DNA of 64,000 nucleotides, taken from Saccoglossus kowalevskii (lineage: Eukaryota > Hemichordata > Enteropneusta > Harrimaniidae). A program made the translations under genes and the position numbers. Below the pieces are notes generated by a model, which searched no databases, was not told where the DNA came from, and saw only the letters and a list, made by a program, of their open reading frames with translations. Below, in pieces: positions 1-11,474 of this stretch. Each line of letters opens with the position of its first letter. Positions within the stretch are counted from its first letter, which is position 1. Where the stretch lies: contig NW_003149768.1 of assembly GCF_000003605.2 (NCBI RefSeq), positions 437,979 through 501,978 of the forward strand. Direction: 5' to 3'.

Positions 1-457
1 CTACACTGGTCCAGTGTATTACCAATGGACGATGTGTATTTGTGTGCCAGACTCTATTTTTAAAAATAGGAAAATGCACTAACGCAGGTGACTGTTCAAG
101 TTTGTTTGCTTCGTTCTGGATACTCTCTGGTTCAATGAACTCGACGACGCAGCTGACGCAGTTGTAGACGCAGTATTCGCTGCCCAAATTAGAGTTGAAA
201 TTCATGCATTTTTTACACAGATATACGATTCAGTTGTTAGCAAATATAACTGTTTTAATCCAATTAACAACAGGAAGTAACCTGAATCAAGATTTCTTTT
301 ATGTTCGTTAGTCCATGTAGTTAAAAAGAGCATGGTTAGTCCATGTTAAATCACCCCACTTTTCGAGCGCAAACCACTATCGCCATACTGCTTTTGATGC
401 TGAAGGTCAGACCGAAATATCGATATACTTAGTATTGTATCGGTCCTTTTCCCTTTT

Positions 458-490
458 TATAAAAGAGGCGTTTCAGCCCACTGTCTGTCC
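458..490 (+). promoter_or_regulatory. TATA-type core promoter candidate
   Basis: A TATAAAAG box lies at 458-465, preceded by a pyrimidine tract and followed about 25-30 bases later by GC-richer sequence where transcription could begin. Downstream, an ATG at 536 opens a 54-codon frame ending at 700, but the opposite strand is also open across 473-706, so I do not call a protein. The box is a good match to an RNA polymerase II TATA element. No splice site or transcript evidence ties it to a gene. Confidence 0.3.
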
Positions 491-700
491 GCGAGTTGTG
501 TATTGTTCCACGAGAGTCTCTACTTTTGTTTTGTAATGCGTCAGACAAATGTAATTTGCATACCAATCGCCATTGACGAAAACAATGCTATTTACAAGAT
601 TGGTCTGTTCACATATTTTTGTATTAAGTATATAACGGGTGACTGTCTTCAATGCCACCATAAGAGTGTACCTAATGGTATCTCGTTCTCTGGCAACTAA

Positions 701-2029
701 CACCATTTATTACATGGCTTCATATGATCAGCTAACAAATACAAGTGGGCACAGAACAAAGATAACAAAAGATTACCTCACTTACTAAACAATAGATCTT
801 TAAAGTCTATTACATCATTCGTTGTCTTGAATAATTTTGCATGTAATTATAGTCACTGCAATGGTATAGACAGGAAATCCCTACTTGACCAGATTCTATT
901 GTCCATTTCTGGCAATGCTATACATAAAAAACGACAAGATTGTACGTATCTTAGCATTATTGTCTATGCATTTTAAGGTTTTTCGCTTTTTGCAGGTGTT
1001 AGCGCACATAGCCGTGATACTCTTTCGTGACTGTCAGTATTATTTGCATAATTGCATAGTGTTATTGGCAAAAGATCGGCCCTTAGACAATGTGAGTTTC
1101 GTTTTCTACCACTCTGAATTCAAACGTATTATTACAAAAACTAGTCAATTTAAGTATCTCCCAGGTTCTAATACTACTTAGATTTTTCCGTAAGTACACA
1201 GCCTGTATGATTGTGAAATTTAGCATGCTATTCCTACTGACAACAATATTCATTGAGTAAATATCTCTAAGAAATTTGCAGTATCCCCAACTTGTTATTT
1301 AAATCAGACAACGTCGAAACCAAATTTGAACAGGAGATTTTTGTATGTGGGTTGCCCAAGTAAGTCTTCCGGTCTACTCTAATTGTTTAAACATTATATG
1401 ACATGTTTTCTGGTACCGGCTCTTTTTTTACTTAAAATAATTTCAACCAAAATGAGATACAACGCTTGAAATAAACACAGAATAATGGCAGCCTTCAACA
1501 TTCATCCAACATTCGTAGAACTATCAGTTCGTAACCTCTCGATGATCTCCGAATATTCGTACCCCTATATCTCGCTACCATAACAAATAGCTGTCACAAT
1601 GATTGCATCAAACAAATTAAATGCTCTATCCAATGGCATATCACCAAGTTTTTTTTTACAGTATATAAATGTTTTGGTTCACTGTAAATCTGTTTTTTCA
1701 TCATCTTTTTCATCATATGTTACCGAAAAAAAATAAGATATTGGGATATATGCTTGCCATAAAAAATAGTAATATGTCCTAAAACAGACAAAACAATCTA
1801 GCTTCACTGTATTGTATTGAGCGGTTACGGTGGCCCCTTGTTTTTATTTCATTTTCTTGTAACATAATTTGTTTTACATGATATTTCATTTATGTAAAAA
1901 TAAAACTGACAATAGTTTGTGTAGCACACTACTCTGATAACACAGACTTTGGCATATCACACAATACATTACATAATATATCCTCATTGGATGTAACTTT
2001 GCGAACGTATCCCCAACACGATAAATTAA
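701..2029. other. Unassigned sequence, possible exons only
   Basis: No recognisable gene or element. The plus strand carries a run of splice-like signals around 996, 1092, 1165, 1190, 1282 and 1360 whose intervening pieces stay open in one frame; this is reported as a low-confidence observation and not as a gene. Confidence 0.4.
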
Positions 2030-2657
2030 AAAACGATTTGTTGATGAATGTGGAGCAAAGCTAGAGCTTGCCCCATATATGTATTCAATCTTCTCAATGT
2101 GGAGAAATTGCGCTCACACTCGCAGCTTGTCATGGAAATGGTCACAAATATTATTCATAAAATATGTTTGAAAAGTATAATTCATGTGGAGTAAATTGTT
2201 GGCTCTTAGACCTATACAACCCATGATCGAACTATTTTGCTGATTATAAATCTTCGGTATTTTTTTCAATTATTTTTTCAACCCGTAGCTGTACACTATT
2301 TTCCAATAACACAGGCTACACGCACTAATACAATAAGTTGACTACATTTGGCTGATTTATAACAGCTTGCCCATTTATAACAACTTTTTTTGCATTGACA
2401 AATGTTTAGCCTCCCAACTCAGCAACAGCCAATCAAAGCCGGTATAACTTCACGATTGAAGCTCGTTGCCATCAAAATGCTTATTACTATGCAATTTCGA
2501 CCGAGTCTGATGTTGGTCAAGTGATTTAAACGATGATAATTGTTTTAATTATTACTGTTTGTTTTAATATGTACTAATTTACGACCATAATAATATTCAC
2601 TACCAAAATTTAGAGGGTTCGACTGAACCCCCCGAACTCCCTCAAACTACGGGCCTG
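2030..2657 (-). mobile_element. Decayed hAT-superfamily DNA transposon (C-terminal dimerisation domain)
   Basis: Read on the minus strand from 2133 downwards, the sequence gives MTSCECERNFSTLRR followed by LNTYMG and LALLHIHQ. This is the signature of the hAT C-terminal dimerisation domain (Dimer_Tnp_hAT), especially the ZMYM1/TTF-type subgroup. The usual residues between the MG and LALLHIH parts are missing, so the domain is internally deleted. About 500 bases upstream on the same strand, the sequence at 2657-2647 reads CAGGCCCGTAG and is followed by a G-rich then TTCAGTCGAACCC stretch. That resembles the CAGGGGCGTAG termini common in this group, so 2657 is the probable 5' end. I could not find a matching 3' terminal repeat or an 8-bp target duplication. 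The element is non-functional. Confidence 0.75.
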
Positions 2658-2664
2658 ACAAGCA

Positions 2665-3290
2665 TAAAATACATACCGGTAAGATGGGACGGGGCAAACA
2701 ATGATTGTAACATGGGAACATATTTTAGGTGTAATGTTTATTGTACAAATATGTTTCTCATTTCTCATGAAGATTATTCAGACATTTATAGAACACGCAC
2801 ATCTGCGCAGAATATGTAATTCTAGTTAAGCCGTCGATACATTCTGTGCAGTCTGGTCGTAAACATTATGAGTCATGTGACGCGTTTTGTCGCGATACGA
2901 GTAGCCATTATAGGTATAGATTATTGTGTGAGTGATTTAAGTGGTTATTGTGGTAGGAAGCTTATACTCTCAACCCAACAATTGTCAAGCTTAACATTAG
3001 TGTGTGGTATAGCACAGGAAATTGTGTTTGGAAGTTTAAACACATCCCTTGGTGCGTTTAAAATATAGTAGGCTATGAGATGTGCCAATTCCGTGATCAG
3101 TGTCAACAAATAATATGTATCTGTGCATTTAATCATAATCGTTCGATAGTTTTAAACAGAGTGGTGCGATTGACGTGCTCTATGAACCGTTTTTTATCTC
3201 TGTTTATAGTATTTTTTTTATATATTGCTCTGGCAACTCAATCCAGTGGAGTTCTAATTCGGTGCGCTTACATGTAAATGTGCATGCTGA
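2665..3290 (+). repeat. Dispersed repeat family A, longest copy
   Basis: This segment begins near ATACCGGTAAGATGGGACGG. Its first 400 bases match 14095-14480 at high identity, and its last 150 bases (from TTCGATAGTTTTAAACAGAG) match 7961-8135. The three loci therefore share one family whose full unit is at least about 620 bp. It encodes no recognisable protein and I see no clear terminal repeats, so the class is unknown (non-autonomous element or degraded LINE tail). A fourth locus at 24525-24546 keeps only the first 20-odd bases because of a deletion. Confidence 0.7.
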
Positions 3291-3338
3291 ATGTCTATTC
3301 GATGTCATAAAATAAATAAAACACGGTCATTTTGGGCA

Positions 3339-3430
3339 ATATCACGATTTGTTGTCTGCCTTCAGGCTCTGTCATCATCTATACTATGGTCATGACCACC
3401 ATCCCTTGGGCAGGCAACAAAGGGTGATAT
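3339..3430. repeat. Imperfect inverted repeat (hairpin, about 22-bp arms)
   Basis: The left arm 3339-3360 (ATATCACGATTTGTTGTC and on) pairs with the right arm 3409-3430 (GGCAGGCAACAAAGGGTG and on) at about 19 of 22 positions, with a loop of about 48 bases. This could be a small foldback element or the remains of terminal repeats. It sits between the family A repeat and the Ty3 fossil and belongs clearly to neither. Confidence 0.5.
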
Positions 3431-3599
3431 AACCCTCACAATTATTATTATTATTTAAATTGTGCATGGCAGCAGGTCGCTTAGTTAAGCGAAAAAGAAC
3501 TATTGCGTCACAAGGAAATAATTACTGGCATTTGTGAATTGTGTAAGATACTACATTCAGTACCTGTAGAGTAAGAAATTCACCATCATGGCAGCTACA

Positions 3600-4480
3600 T
3601 CATACATCTCTAAGTTGGATGAAAAGTTTTAAGTTTGCAGAAGAGCAACTCGTCAAATGGGTTGAAGTCCTTGGGGAATACAACTATAATGTAAATCACA
3701 GGCCAGGGAAAATCCGTGGGAATGCTGACGGATTATCAATGATACAATGTGGGCAATGTGGTTGGCAGGGGAAACATAGCGCTGTGACTTCCGGGTCGAG
3801 AGTATGGCAGTTAGTTGCATATTCCCATTTTCACGAAGGACACAAAAAAGTATATGAAAACACGAAAACAGAAATGAATAGTGGATAACAGGGTGAAGGT
3901 CACGAAATGGGAGACCCTGGCACTGGTGGTTAGCATTCAACCAGACATGAGCGGTGATCAGATAAAGGAAGCATGTGGTGCTGATGGGAAAATGGGTTCA
4001 GTAAAGACGGCAAAGGAATGCAGAATAAGAACAAAATAGGAGGAGATGTCACGGTTGGCGCACGCCGTGAAAGCTTACATATATAAATGAAGAGTCAGAA
4101 GATGGAAAATCGGGTTGTTATTGATTGTCCCAAAACAGAAATACATGGTATTGCAGGCTTTACATAATGATGTAACTGCAGTTCATATGCATATCACAAG
4201 GACTGCAGAGAGAGTAAAGCAGAAATATCATTGAAATGATTTTGAGACTGGTGTGCAGTGTCAGCAGTGTACTTTTTGTGCAAAAATAGTGTTTTACTCT
4301 GAAGGCATAGAGTATCAACAGCAGTATAAGGCATGGTACCCAATGGAAAGAAATGTCCTTTGGACCATAATGGAAACATAGCCAGAGACCCAAAGAGAAA
4401 TACAGTTATCCTGGTGGTTGGTGATAATTTTACCTAATGGATAGAGGAATTTGGTTTCTCAAATGAAGCAGCAACCAATG
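3600..4480 (+). mobile_element. Ty3/gypsy-type pol fossil (RNase H to integrase)
   Basis: A broken remnant of an LTR retrotransposon pol gene. Around 3640-3760 the translation contains the RNase H C-terminal signature NHRPGK followed by GNADGLS and a CGQCGW stretch. Around 4200-4290 there is a CQQC..C pattern consistent with the integrase zinc-binding region. Around 4400-4440 the motif ILVVGDNFT matches the start of the integrase catalytic core. The order RNase H then integrase is the Ty3/gypsy order. The copy is old, carries several breaks, and lacks recognisable gag, protease and LTRs in this window. Confidence 0.8.
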
Positions 4481-6340
4481 GAATGAATTGTCCTTGATAA
4501 ATAAAATTAATATTTATTTTTCCTTATTTCTTTATTTTTGTTGTATTCTTAAAATATAGTCATTATTTTATTTGTTGCCATGCTATTCTAAAACTCCATT
4601 TCTACTGCTAAGCTGCAACCAGCATTGGCAATTTTGGGAGAATGGATAAATAAAATGGCAGCCAGTTTCAACTTGAACTGTGACGTGTGTCCTTGATTGT
4701 GTGTATCTTTTTAATTGAGATAATACGCTTCAGTTAATAATTACCACCCAATGCATCACGAATTCTAAACGACTGTTTAAAATGCTATGTAATTAACCTT
4801 GATGTATTCAACTCGGGGGGGGGGGGGGTAATTGGACATAATGTGTAAAGTAAGTACTTTTAGAAAACAGAGACCTTGGTATGTGAATGAAAAGCACACA
4901 TGTTTGAATAATTAGCAAAACCAATTGCAGGTGTTAAAGTACATTCACTGGTTTGTGTTGTGGCATAATAGTATGCTTCGAGCAGTTGCGTGGTGATTGT
5001 GCTAAGGCAAGGGCTGTTGACAATGAAAATACATTTTATATTATTGGCCCGATTCTCCTATTTTAAATTGGTAGAGCTTGAATAAAAGTAGTTTATTCCA
5101 ATAAATTGGCATTCTCTATAAACCGATTTGTTCACTATTTCTAGACAACCAATCCGGTATATTTCTTTTCCTGCACTGTCTCAGTTGAAGTGATATATTT
5201 TTCACCAATCGATCTCTACCCCGTGACAGCGGACGAACTGAAGGGAGAATACTTATAAGATAAGCACGCCACCAGAGACGTCTATTATTTGACCTGCATT
5301 GAAGATAAGATCCCAGCTCCTGAATTCGGAATAGCCCGACAATGGCCCTTCCCGAAGCTTGTGTCACAATACTATTGTAGGCAAAAATATACCTTTGATG
5401 ATATTTTGGTTAACTTTATAAGCAAATATGAACTAAGCTTGTGTCTGTCAATGTTCATGGGATTTATTCTATTGTTCTCATAATTAACACTATCACTAAA
5501 TAGGAACACGCTATAATATTATCTTTGATTATTTCACTGATGATGTCTTTCAATAGGAGATAGACTGGTCCATTCGTTGTTTCTTTTATTTGGACATGCC
5601 AAAGGGTACCTTACCTAGAAAACACAAGTTGACAACACTGTTAACCATGTATTCATAACGAAAATCACACATGTACATGCTGTACACATCAAGATAACTA
5701 TTTAGTGAATTTATTTGCTATTATATTTTATTTCACCCTCATAACATGCATCCATCAGACACTGAATAACCAAACTCGTTCATTTACCAAACAACTGTAT
5801 TCGTGAACTTACATGTATTGATTCTCTTGAATTAAATTTGTTCTGCATAGCCGAGTATACATCATGTCCTTACACTGATTAATTTCATTAATTTGTAACC
5901 AAAATGTGCCCTCTCTGGTTTATATGAAATAATAATAATTACTACATATGCATTGCAGTTTATTTTGATTCGTCCCTGAAATCAAAATCGGTATTTTCAC
6001 GAAGCAATCCTGACAGTACCGCAGTTTGGTAAAGCACATATTTATGGAGGAACTTTTAACTTCAACATAAACTGTGTATCACAGTCGTCCAGTTCAAGTT
6101 GTGGTTCCGTCGAGGCCCCGACTGAACGTCCAGGAGTTGTTTAATAGGACAGTGACTCAGATAAGACATCTGAATATTTTATTTTCACAGAGATGCGTTG
6201 TGCAATGACAAGCGTTTCTTGGGCGTAACACTGTCATGGAACGACCTAAATTCCATCCAGGTGCGTTGCACGTTCTGTAATTAATATGAAATAACCAAAT
6301 ATAGAACATATGTAATAATAAAAGAACTCCACAGCCTCCC
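4481..6340. other. Unassigned noncoding sequence with a G14 tract
   Basis: No gene recognised. A run of 14 G lies at 4815-4828. A frame at about 5253-5480 on the plus strand and an overlapping minus frame at 5116-5367 are both open, which is ambiguous. Neither shows a known motif or convincing splice sites. Confidence 0.4.
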
Positions 6341-6346
6341 CGTTCG

Positions 6347-6452
6347 TTGCCTATGGAAGTTATTTTCACTCGTGATGCGGTGTATCCTCGCATCGCCCGT
6401 GAAAATACGACCACAGGATACACTGTATCACTCAAGAAAATAACTTGCATAC
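6347..6452. repeat. Foldback element with nested palindromes
   Basis: The arm 6347-6388 (TTGCCTATGGAAGTTATTTT, then CACTCGTGATGCGGTGTATCCT) is the near reverse complement of 6415-6452 (AGGATACACTGTATCACTC, then AAGAAAATAACTTGC). The loop between them is about 26 bases. A second palindrome is nested inside: GATGCG at 6374-6379 pairs with CGCATC at 6389-6394, and the bases beyond (TATTTTCACTCGT against CCCGTGAAAATA) continue the pairing. The result can form alternative cruciforms. The overlapping open frames are by-products of the symmetry. A fragment of the outer arm (GCCTATGGAAGT) recurs at about 38892. Confidence 0.65.
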
Positions 6453-7058
6453 GAAACGAAAGCCACGAGAAGGATGTGGGGTTCTGTCATAATATAATAA
6501 TTATGCAATGTATCCGGCTTCTCAAAAGGAAAAATCTCTACAATCAATTTTGTACGAGTTTATGTGAATTCTTGGAGGCATTATTGGACAGATTACAAAT
6601 AGGTGAAAGCCAGAGCTTAGTAACATACTATGCACTAGGCACTAAACCACCATAATAACACCTGATATCAAAAATTAAGCAGGAAAAAACAATGAGTACA
6701 AGAACTTTAACAAGCAATGCAAAAATAACAACCACCCACATTTGTAACTATATCACATGTATTCTTGGCAAAGCCACAGAAAAATTTGGTTTTCAGAAGT
6801 GAACAAATTTCTAAAAGTATTAAATCCATTTAGTATGCCACTAATTCCACATTTAAATTAATGAAGTAAAAATCAGACGATCTCAAATCAAATGAAATCT
6901 GCAGATCAAACACGTCCAGTGAATATGCAAATAATTAAAGAATAAACTCAACTCAACTCAATTCAAAATAAATAGTTATTTGAAGGCTAGTATTTGTTGA
7001 AATAAGTGTTAAAACTCATGTCACGTTACTGCTCATTACGCCAACATACAACACTGTA

Positions 7059-7953
7059 TCATTCCTTTCCCAACAAATGGTCGATAAACTTTTTACTCCA
7101 GTCATCAATCTTTTCTTCCTGTGTCACGTCATCCTAAGAAAGAAACACAGATGCATTACACAATGGAATGAATATTAATTCTGCGCTTTATTACGTAAAT
7201 ACATTCGGGTGTGTGGAAAATATACACAAAGTAAATTATGAAGTAGTAAGTAAATATAAGATTATTACTATTATGATTATTGACTTACCGGCAAATTAGC
7301 TGCTCGAACATCATTTATGTCTGAAAATAATTGTAGATCAGGATAAGTGAAATGTTTAATTAACTACGAAATGAGAATTGAAAAATGTGTAAATTTAATG
7401 TATCAAACCTTGTCCGACAGCTTCACCTTTTAAATTCTGTTGAAAATAATAAATTGGTTGGTAGTAATTATATTTATCATCATTCATATATTTGAAAATA
7501 TATATTGCCACGAGACAACAATACTGTAATATCAAGCTTTTGAAGTAAACGGACAGCAATCGTGGTGTTCGAATTCGAACGAAAACCAGTTACACGAAGT
7601 GAAATAAAACATGTTGAAATAGTGCAATAGATGTTGGTTCTAACTAGAGAGTTTATCGCCTTGCATAATGAAATATAAATTATGGGCAAGGCAAGACTAC
7701 TTGCAATTACGGTTCTTTACCCCTAATATTGATAACCAGTAAGAATAATAAAGCTAAAATCATTGCAGGTCGCATGCTTGCTGTAAAGGCTACAATTATA
7801 AAAGATAGAAAAATTAGTAAACATTAATTCAGTTTGTTTTCTAATGTGGACACGTAATTCACGAACGATCGTGTCATGTGCAATATAATTATACATTACC
7901 TTATTCAATTGGATACGAGATGTGAAAAGAATGGTAGTAAATAATTTATACAT
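7059..7953 (-). CDS. Predicted four-exon gene for a 62-residue protein of unknown function
   Basis: The exons, in transcript order, are 7953-7900, 7436-7409, 7320-7289 and 7133-7059. Each junction has good signals: donor AATAAG/gtaatg, acceptor ttattttcaacag, donor ACAAG/gtttga, acceptor ttattttcag, donor TTGCCG/gtaagt and acceptor tttctttcttag. The frame is continuous across all three introns (phases 0, 1, 0) and ends at TGA 7061-7059. The inferred C-terminus is acidic then amphipathic, with QDINDVRAANLP, then DDVTQEEKIDDW, then KKFIDHLLGKE. The N-terminus (MYKLFTTILF) is only weakly hydrophobic, so the first exon is the least certain part; a 21-nt candidate exon at 8333-8353 (QRYSFSK) could replace or precede it. 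The protein family is not recognised. The charged helix-like tail would suit a small secreted or regulatory peptide, which is inference. I found no nearby AATAAA on this strand. Confidence 0.5.
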
Positions 7954-7960
7954 TTAAATC

Positions 7961-8135
7961 TTCGATAGTTTCAGGCAGAGTGGTGTGATTGACAGGCTCT
8001 ATGAGTTTTCTTGGTAATTACTATTTGTGTATATTGTCAAGACAACACATACCAGTCGAATTCTTAGAGTGTATAGTAGTGGTTGTATAATCCGGTGAAA
8101 AGTTTATTGTCCGACCAAAACATGCTGACTGAATA
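7961..8135 (+). repeat. Dispersed repeat family A, 3' part
   Basis: This starts TTCGATAGTTTCAGGCAGAG and parallels 3141-3290 through GATTGAC, GCTCTATGA and CATGCTGA landmarks. It begins a few bases upstream of the first exon of the minus-strand microexon gene, so that gene's promoter, if real, lies within or beyond this repeat. Confidence 0.55.
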
Positions 8136-8139
8136 GTGC

Positions 8140-9120
8140 GGTTATGCCGTTGTACGGTAACGTTGCTACCTGTATCTCTACATACATTTGGACTGCAGAT
8201 GCTTGTAAAAACTATAATAGCTGTTGATGAAACGTATTCCGTATCGTTCTCGTGTGTATTTAAATAATACTTTTCCTCAGTTTATTGTCCCCAAAATAAA
8301 AATCATACTAGATATATTATCCCACATTTACCTTACTGAATGAATAACGTTGCTGTAAGGCCCTAGCTCGGCTCGTGCGTTGGATTCTCTCAATTTGAAA
8401 GTTGGGGTAGACTGGAGGATTCTACGCATCAACCACTGGGCAAAACACCAGTTGTTCAGGTGTAATTTAGTAATAACAAGATCGCTTAAAAACAGAGTTT
8501 ATTCTGGTATCAGTGAGAGTTAAACTTTGGGGGAGGGCACCCTCAGGCATAGCGAGGTACTAACTTTTTCGACTACTGTTCTCTTCCATTATTTTATTGG
8601 ATTATACACGCATTTCCATTGTCTATGTCCTTTCATATTACAATCTGGGGCTCATTCGTAATAACGCATGCGTAGTGGTACAATGTATGTATTTTGAGAC
8701 ACCGTCACAAAGTGTATTAACAAAAAAAATATGGGAACGAACTTTTATACAATGACAAAAGTAACAATAACAGTAAAAAAATATTGAAATCATTAACACA
8801 TTAAATTATTACTTTGTTACAATAAACTGAATAAAAAATGTAATATTCGAAAGGATATCTAACATGCGATCTTTCTAATAGAATCGTATCAATATGTAAA
8901 CAACAGATAATAAGTGGCAATAAGCGAACATCAACTATGCCTTAGAATAGTTATGCATTACAATCCCCTAACCTCTAAACTGAATGAAACAGCACCTATA
9001 AGACTTTGTGTCTAGCCGCAGCATCGTTTCCGCGATGTGCCGTTTTCCAGCCAGAAAATCACTTCTATTGTTGAAATTAAAATAGAATATTAAATAATTT
9101 TGTAATATTACATATTATTA
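8140..9120. other. Unassigned sequence
   Basis: No gene or known element recognised. A perfect ACGCATGCGT palindrome occurs at about 8665, and a 21-nt minus-strand exon candidate with acceptor ccttacag and donor AAG/gtaaat lies at 8353-8333. Confidence 0.4.
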
Positions 9121-9124
9121 TTGC

Positions 9125-10140
9125 TTGTTTTTATGAACGTAACAAAAGCGTTTGACAGGGTAAACCATTTTAAGTTATTCAAAAAATTACTTAAATATAG
9201 AATACCTTTATTTATTGTGCGTTGCATAATGCATTGCCATTGAAGTCATATAAAAAAAACGAATCCAATCTTGTCTTCGAGGCTTACTTTCAATAGATGG
9301 CAGTGAATCGGCTGCTTTGCTGAGTACGACACCCCGATGCACACCCAAGTCGTCTGCAAGTGATTCGGCGCCCATTTCACGGAATTCGACAAGAACGCAT
9401 TTTCTCCGACGGTGTTTCCAATTTTTATTGAGTTACTCGGTACTAGGCTACAAAAAGCAGGTGTTGGATGTCATTTAGCTGGTAAAATAATGAATCATCT
9501 TTATTATGCTAATATTTTATTAGTGTTAGTTAGATCTACGTTATGTGTTATGATGAGGAGTTTGGCATTCTTATCCACACCAGCAAAGCAGAACGCATGT
9601 CATTCTTTCCAAAAACGTGGAGACAGAGAAGGGTTCCAAGTGTATAATTGTATGGTAATCCTCTCGTTTTTGTCTCAGTATCTGGTTATGGTGTCTTAAG
9701 ATGGCAATAATGAAGCGGATATTAGGTGACAGTTGAGGTATATTTATGCTGGGGCAAATAAAATATTTATAAAATATTTACTTTACCAAAATGTATAAAA
9801 AGTTCAGATTACGTTAAGTGTATGTTATCTAGATCCTATTTATACAATATCTATTGTTTGAATGTTTGATGTGGTTATCGTACACAAAATGTGAATACAG
9901 TGCGAGTGGCTTATAACAACGCCATAAGATTGATATTTAGCCTGACATGGACTAGCAGCGCTAATGCTAATATTCTAAATACAAATATTTTAAACTTTGA
10001 ATCTCTTCAGCGCAAGGAATCATATAACTTCAACCAGCGCCTACTCACGAGCGATAATGAACGCGGCATAATCGGTAAAGCGAAGAAAGGAATTGACGTC
10101 TTGCCAAAGATTATTCGAGAAGAAAAAGGACCATAGTTAC
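9125..10140 (+). mobile_element. Dead non-LTR retrotransposon (LINE) ORF2 remnant
   Basis: Three pieces of a reverse transcriptase ORF lie in the right order on the plus strand. At about 9133-9215 the translation gives FMNVTKAFDRVNH and FKLFKKLL, the usual LINE block with KAFDxVxH. At about 9412-9540 it gives GVGCHLAGKIMNHLYYA, the block that normally ends in the catalytic YADD; here the two acidic residues read as N and I, so activity is lost. At 9891-10130 it gives RVAYNNAIRLIF, then NILNFESLQRKESYNF, typical of the ORF2 C-terminus in CR1/Jockey-like LINEs. The pieces are in different frames with stops between them. No poly(A) or simple-repeat tail is obvious. Family assignment beyond CR1/Jockey-like is uncertain. 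Confidence 0.75.
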
Positions 10141-10712
10141 AGCAACCATGTAATAGCGCCTCATATTTGCTGTAAATACATGATCTCACTTGTAAGTGTA
10201 CGACTGTCGTAAACGTGGTCAGCCTAGCGTGAACAAGGGAAAATAAAGTATGGACGACGGTGGTAACTGGTATAACGAAATCCCGTACTGAATCGAGATT
10301 GCATTTCACACAATTATTGCCAAGTAGTTTGACATCTCAATGAAAATGAACAAAATAATAAATTAATAAATCATATTTTGTGAACAAGGATTGCTGGAAC
10401 ATTTGAAGTACATGGTTGGAGCAATGACAAAAATATACATAACCCGTCATTTGGTCGTACTAGCAAAATACAGAAGTAGAAGTAGAAACTATAAGTCACA
10501 GACTGTACTAGCGTGTTAAACACAGCAAGTTAAAACGAGATGGACCGAACAAAAACATCCATAAAACGAATTCTGGGCTGAATGATTCAGAAAGGTGAGA
10601 TTCTCAGATGAGTCCTATGGTTTTACTGACTAAAACTAACTTCATAACCGATATTGTATATAATAGTCAAGGATAGTGCCATACAGATACAACTTTGACG
10701 TCTATATTGTGC
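10141..10712. other. Unassigned left flank of the duplication
   Basis: No gene seen. This sequence does not match the 21678-21821 interval before the second copy, which helps fix the left breakpoint near 10713. Confidence 0.4.
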
Positions 10713-11474
10713 CGGCATTGCAATATCAATTAATTTAATTGTCATCAAGTACATTGAATACTTCATCTATGGTGGAATAGTCTGTGATATCGCGTAACCA
10801 TGGTAACATGTACTTATTCGACAGTGATGCTGTGTGATTTAAAATAAAAAAAATGATTTAAATTGCTCTAAGATTAAAACAAAACAAAAGAACAGAAACG
10901 TATTTATCTAATGAGTGCTACTGACGATAATAAGGTTTTACAGATTGGGGAATATTATAGAAATATTAAACAAGGCCAAGGCCTGACTTTGCCTCGGTCA
11001 ATGCTCTAGACTTTTATACAGATCACGAGGCATCAAACATGTTACACTGAATAAGTTACCTGTGCTAAGAAAATAACACACAAAAGTTGGGTTTGGAACG
11101 TGTGTGGGGTTACGATTCGTGACTGGACAAAATAAGTAATAAATGCTAGGCTAGGCCTACAAATCGAAAGTAGTCGAAGGTTAACATTGTAGAAGCTACG
11201 CAATGAAGTGTTGTTTTCTATTGCGTTAGCACTTATGTCAACAACATGTCTATTTATAGACGTGGTTTGAAAACAAAGAAATCATGCGCATAAAAAATAT
11301 GTAAAGACACTACAACACACAATTTAAGAACACTACGATAGTGTGATAATATTTTTCTCGAATGATAGTCATGCCAAGTACTTAACACAACAACGCTCAC
11401 AAAGGTCGATCTGACAGACACAACTTTTAGCTATCCGCAATTACAAGTCGGTCGTCGGCACAAGTTGATTTTTA

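Noticed and set aside
7567-7580. Perfect palindrome GTTCGAATTCGAAC as an operator
   Set aside because: Lies in the first intron of the predicted microexon gene; a single 14-base palindrome is weak evidence of function.
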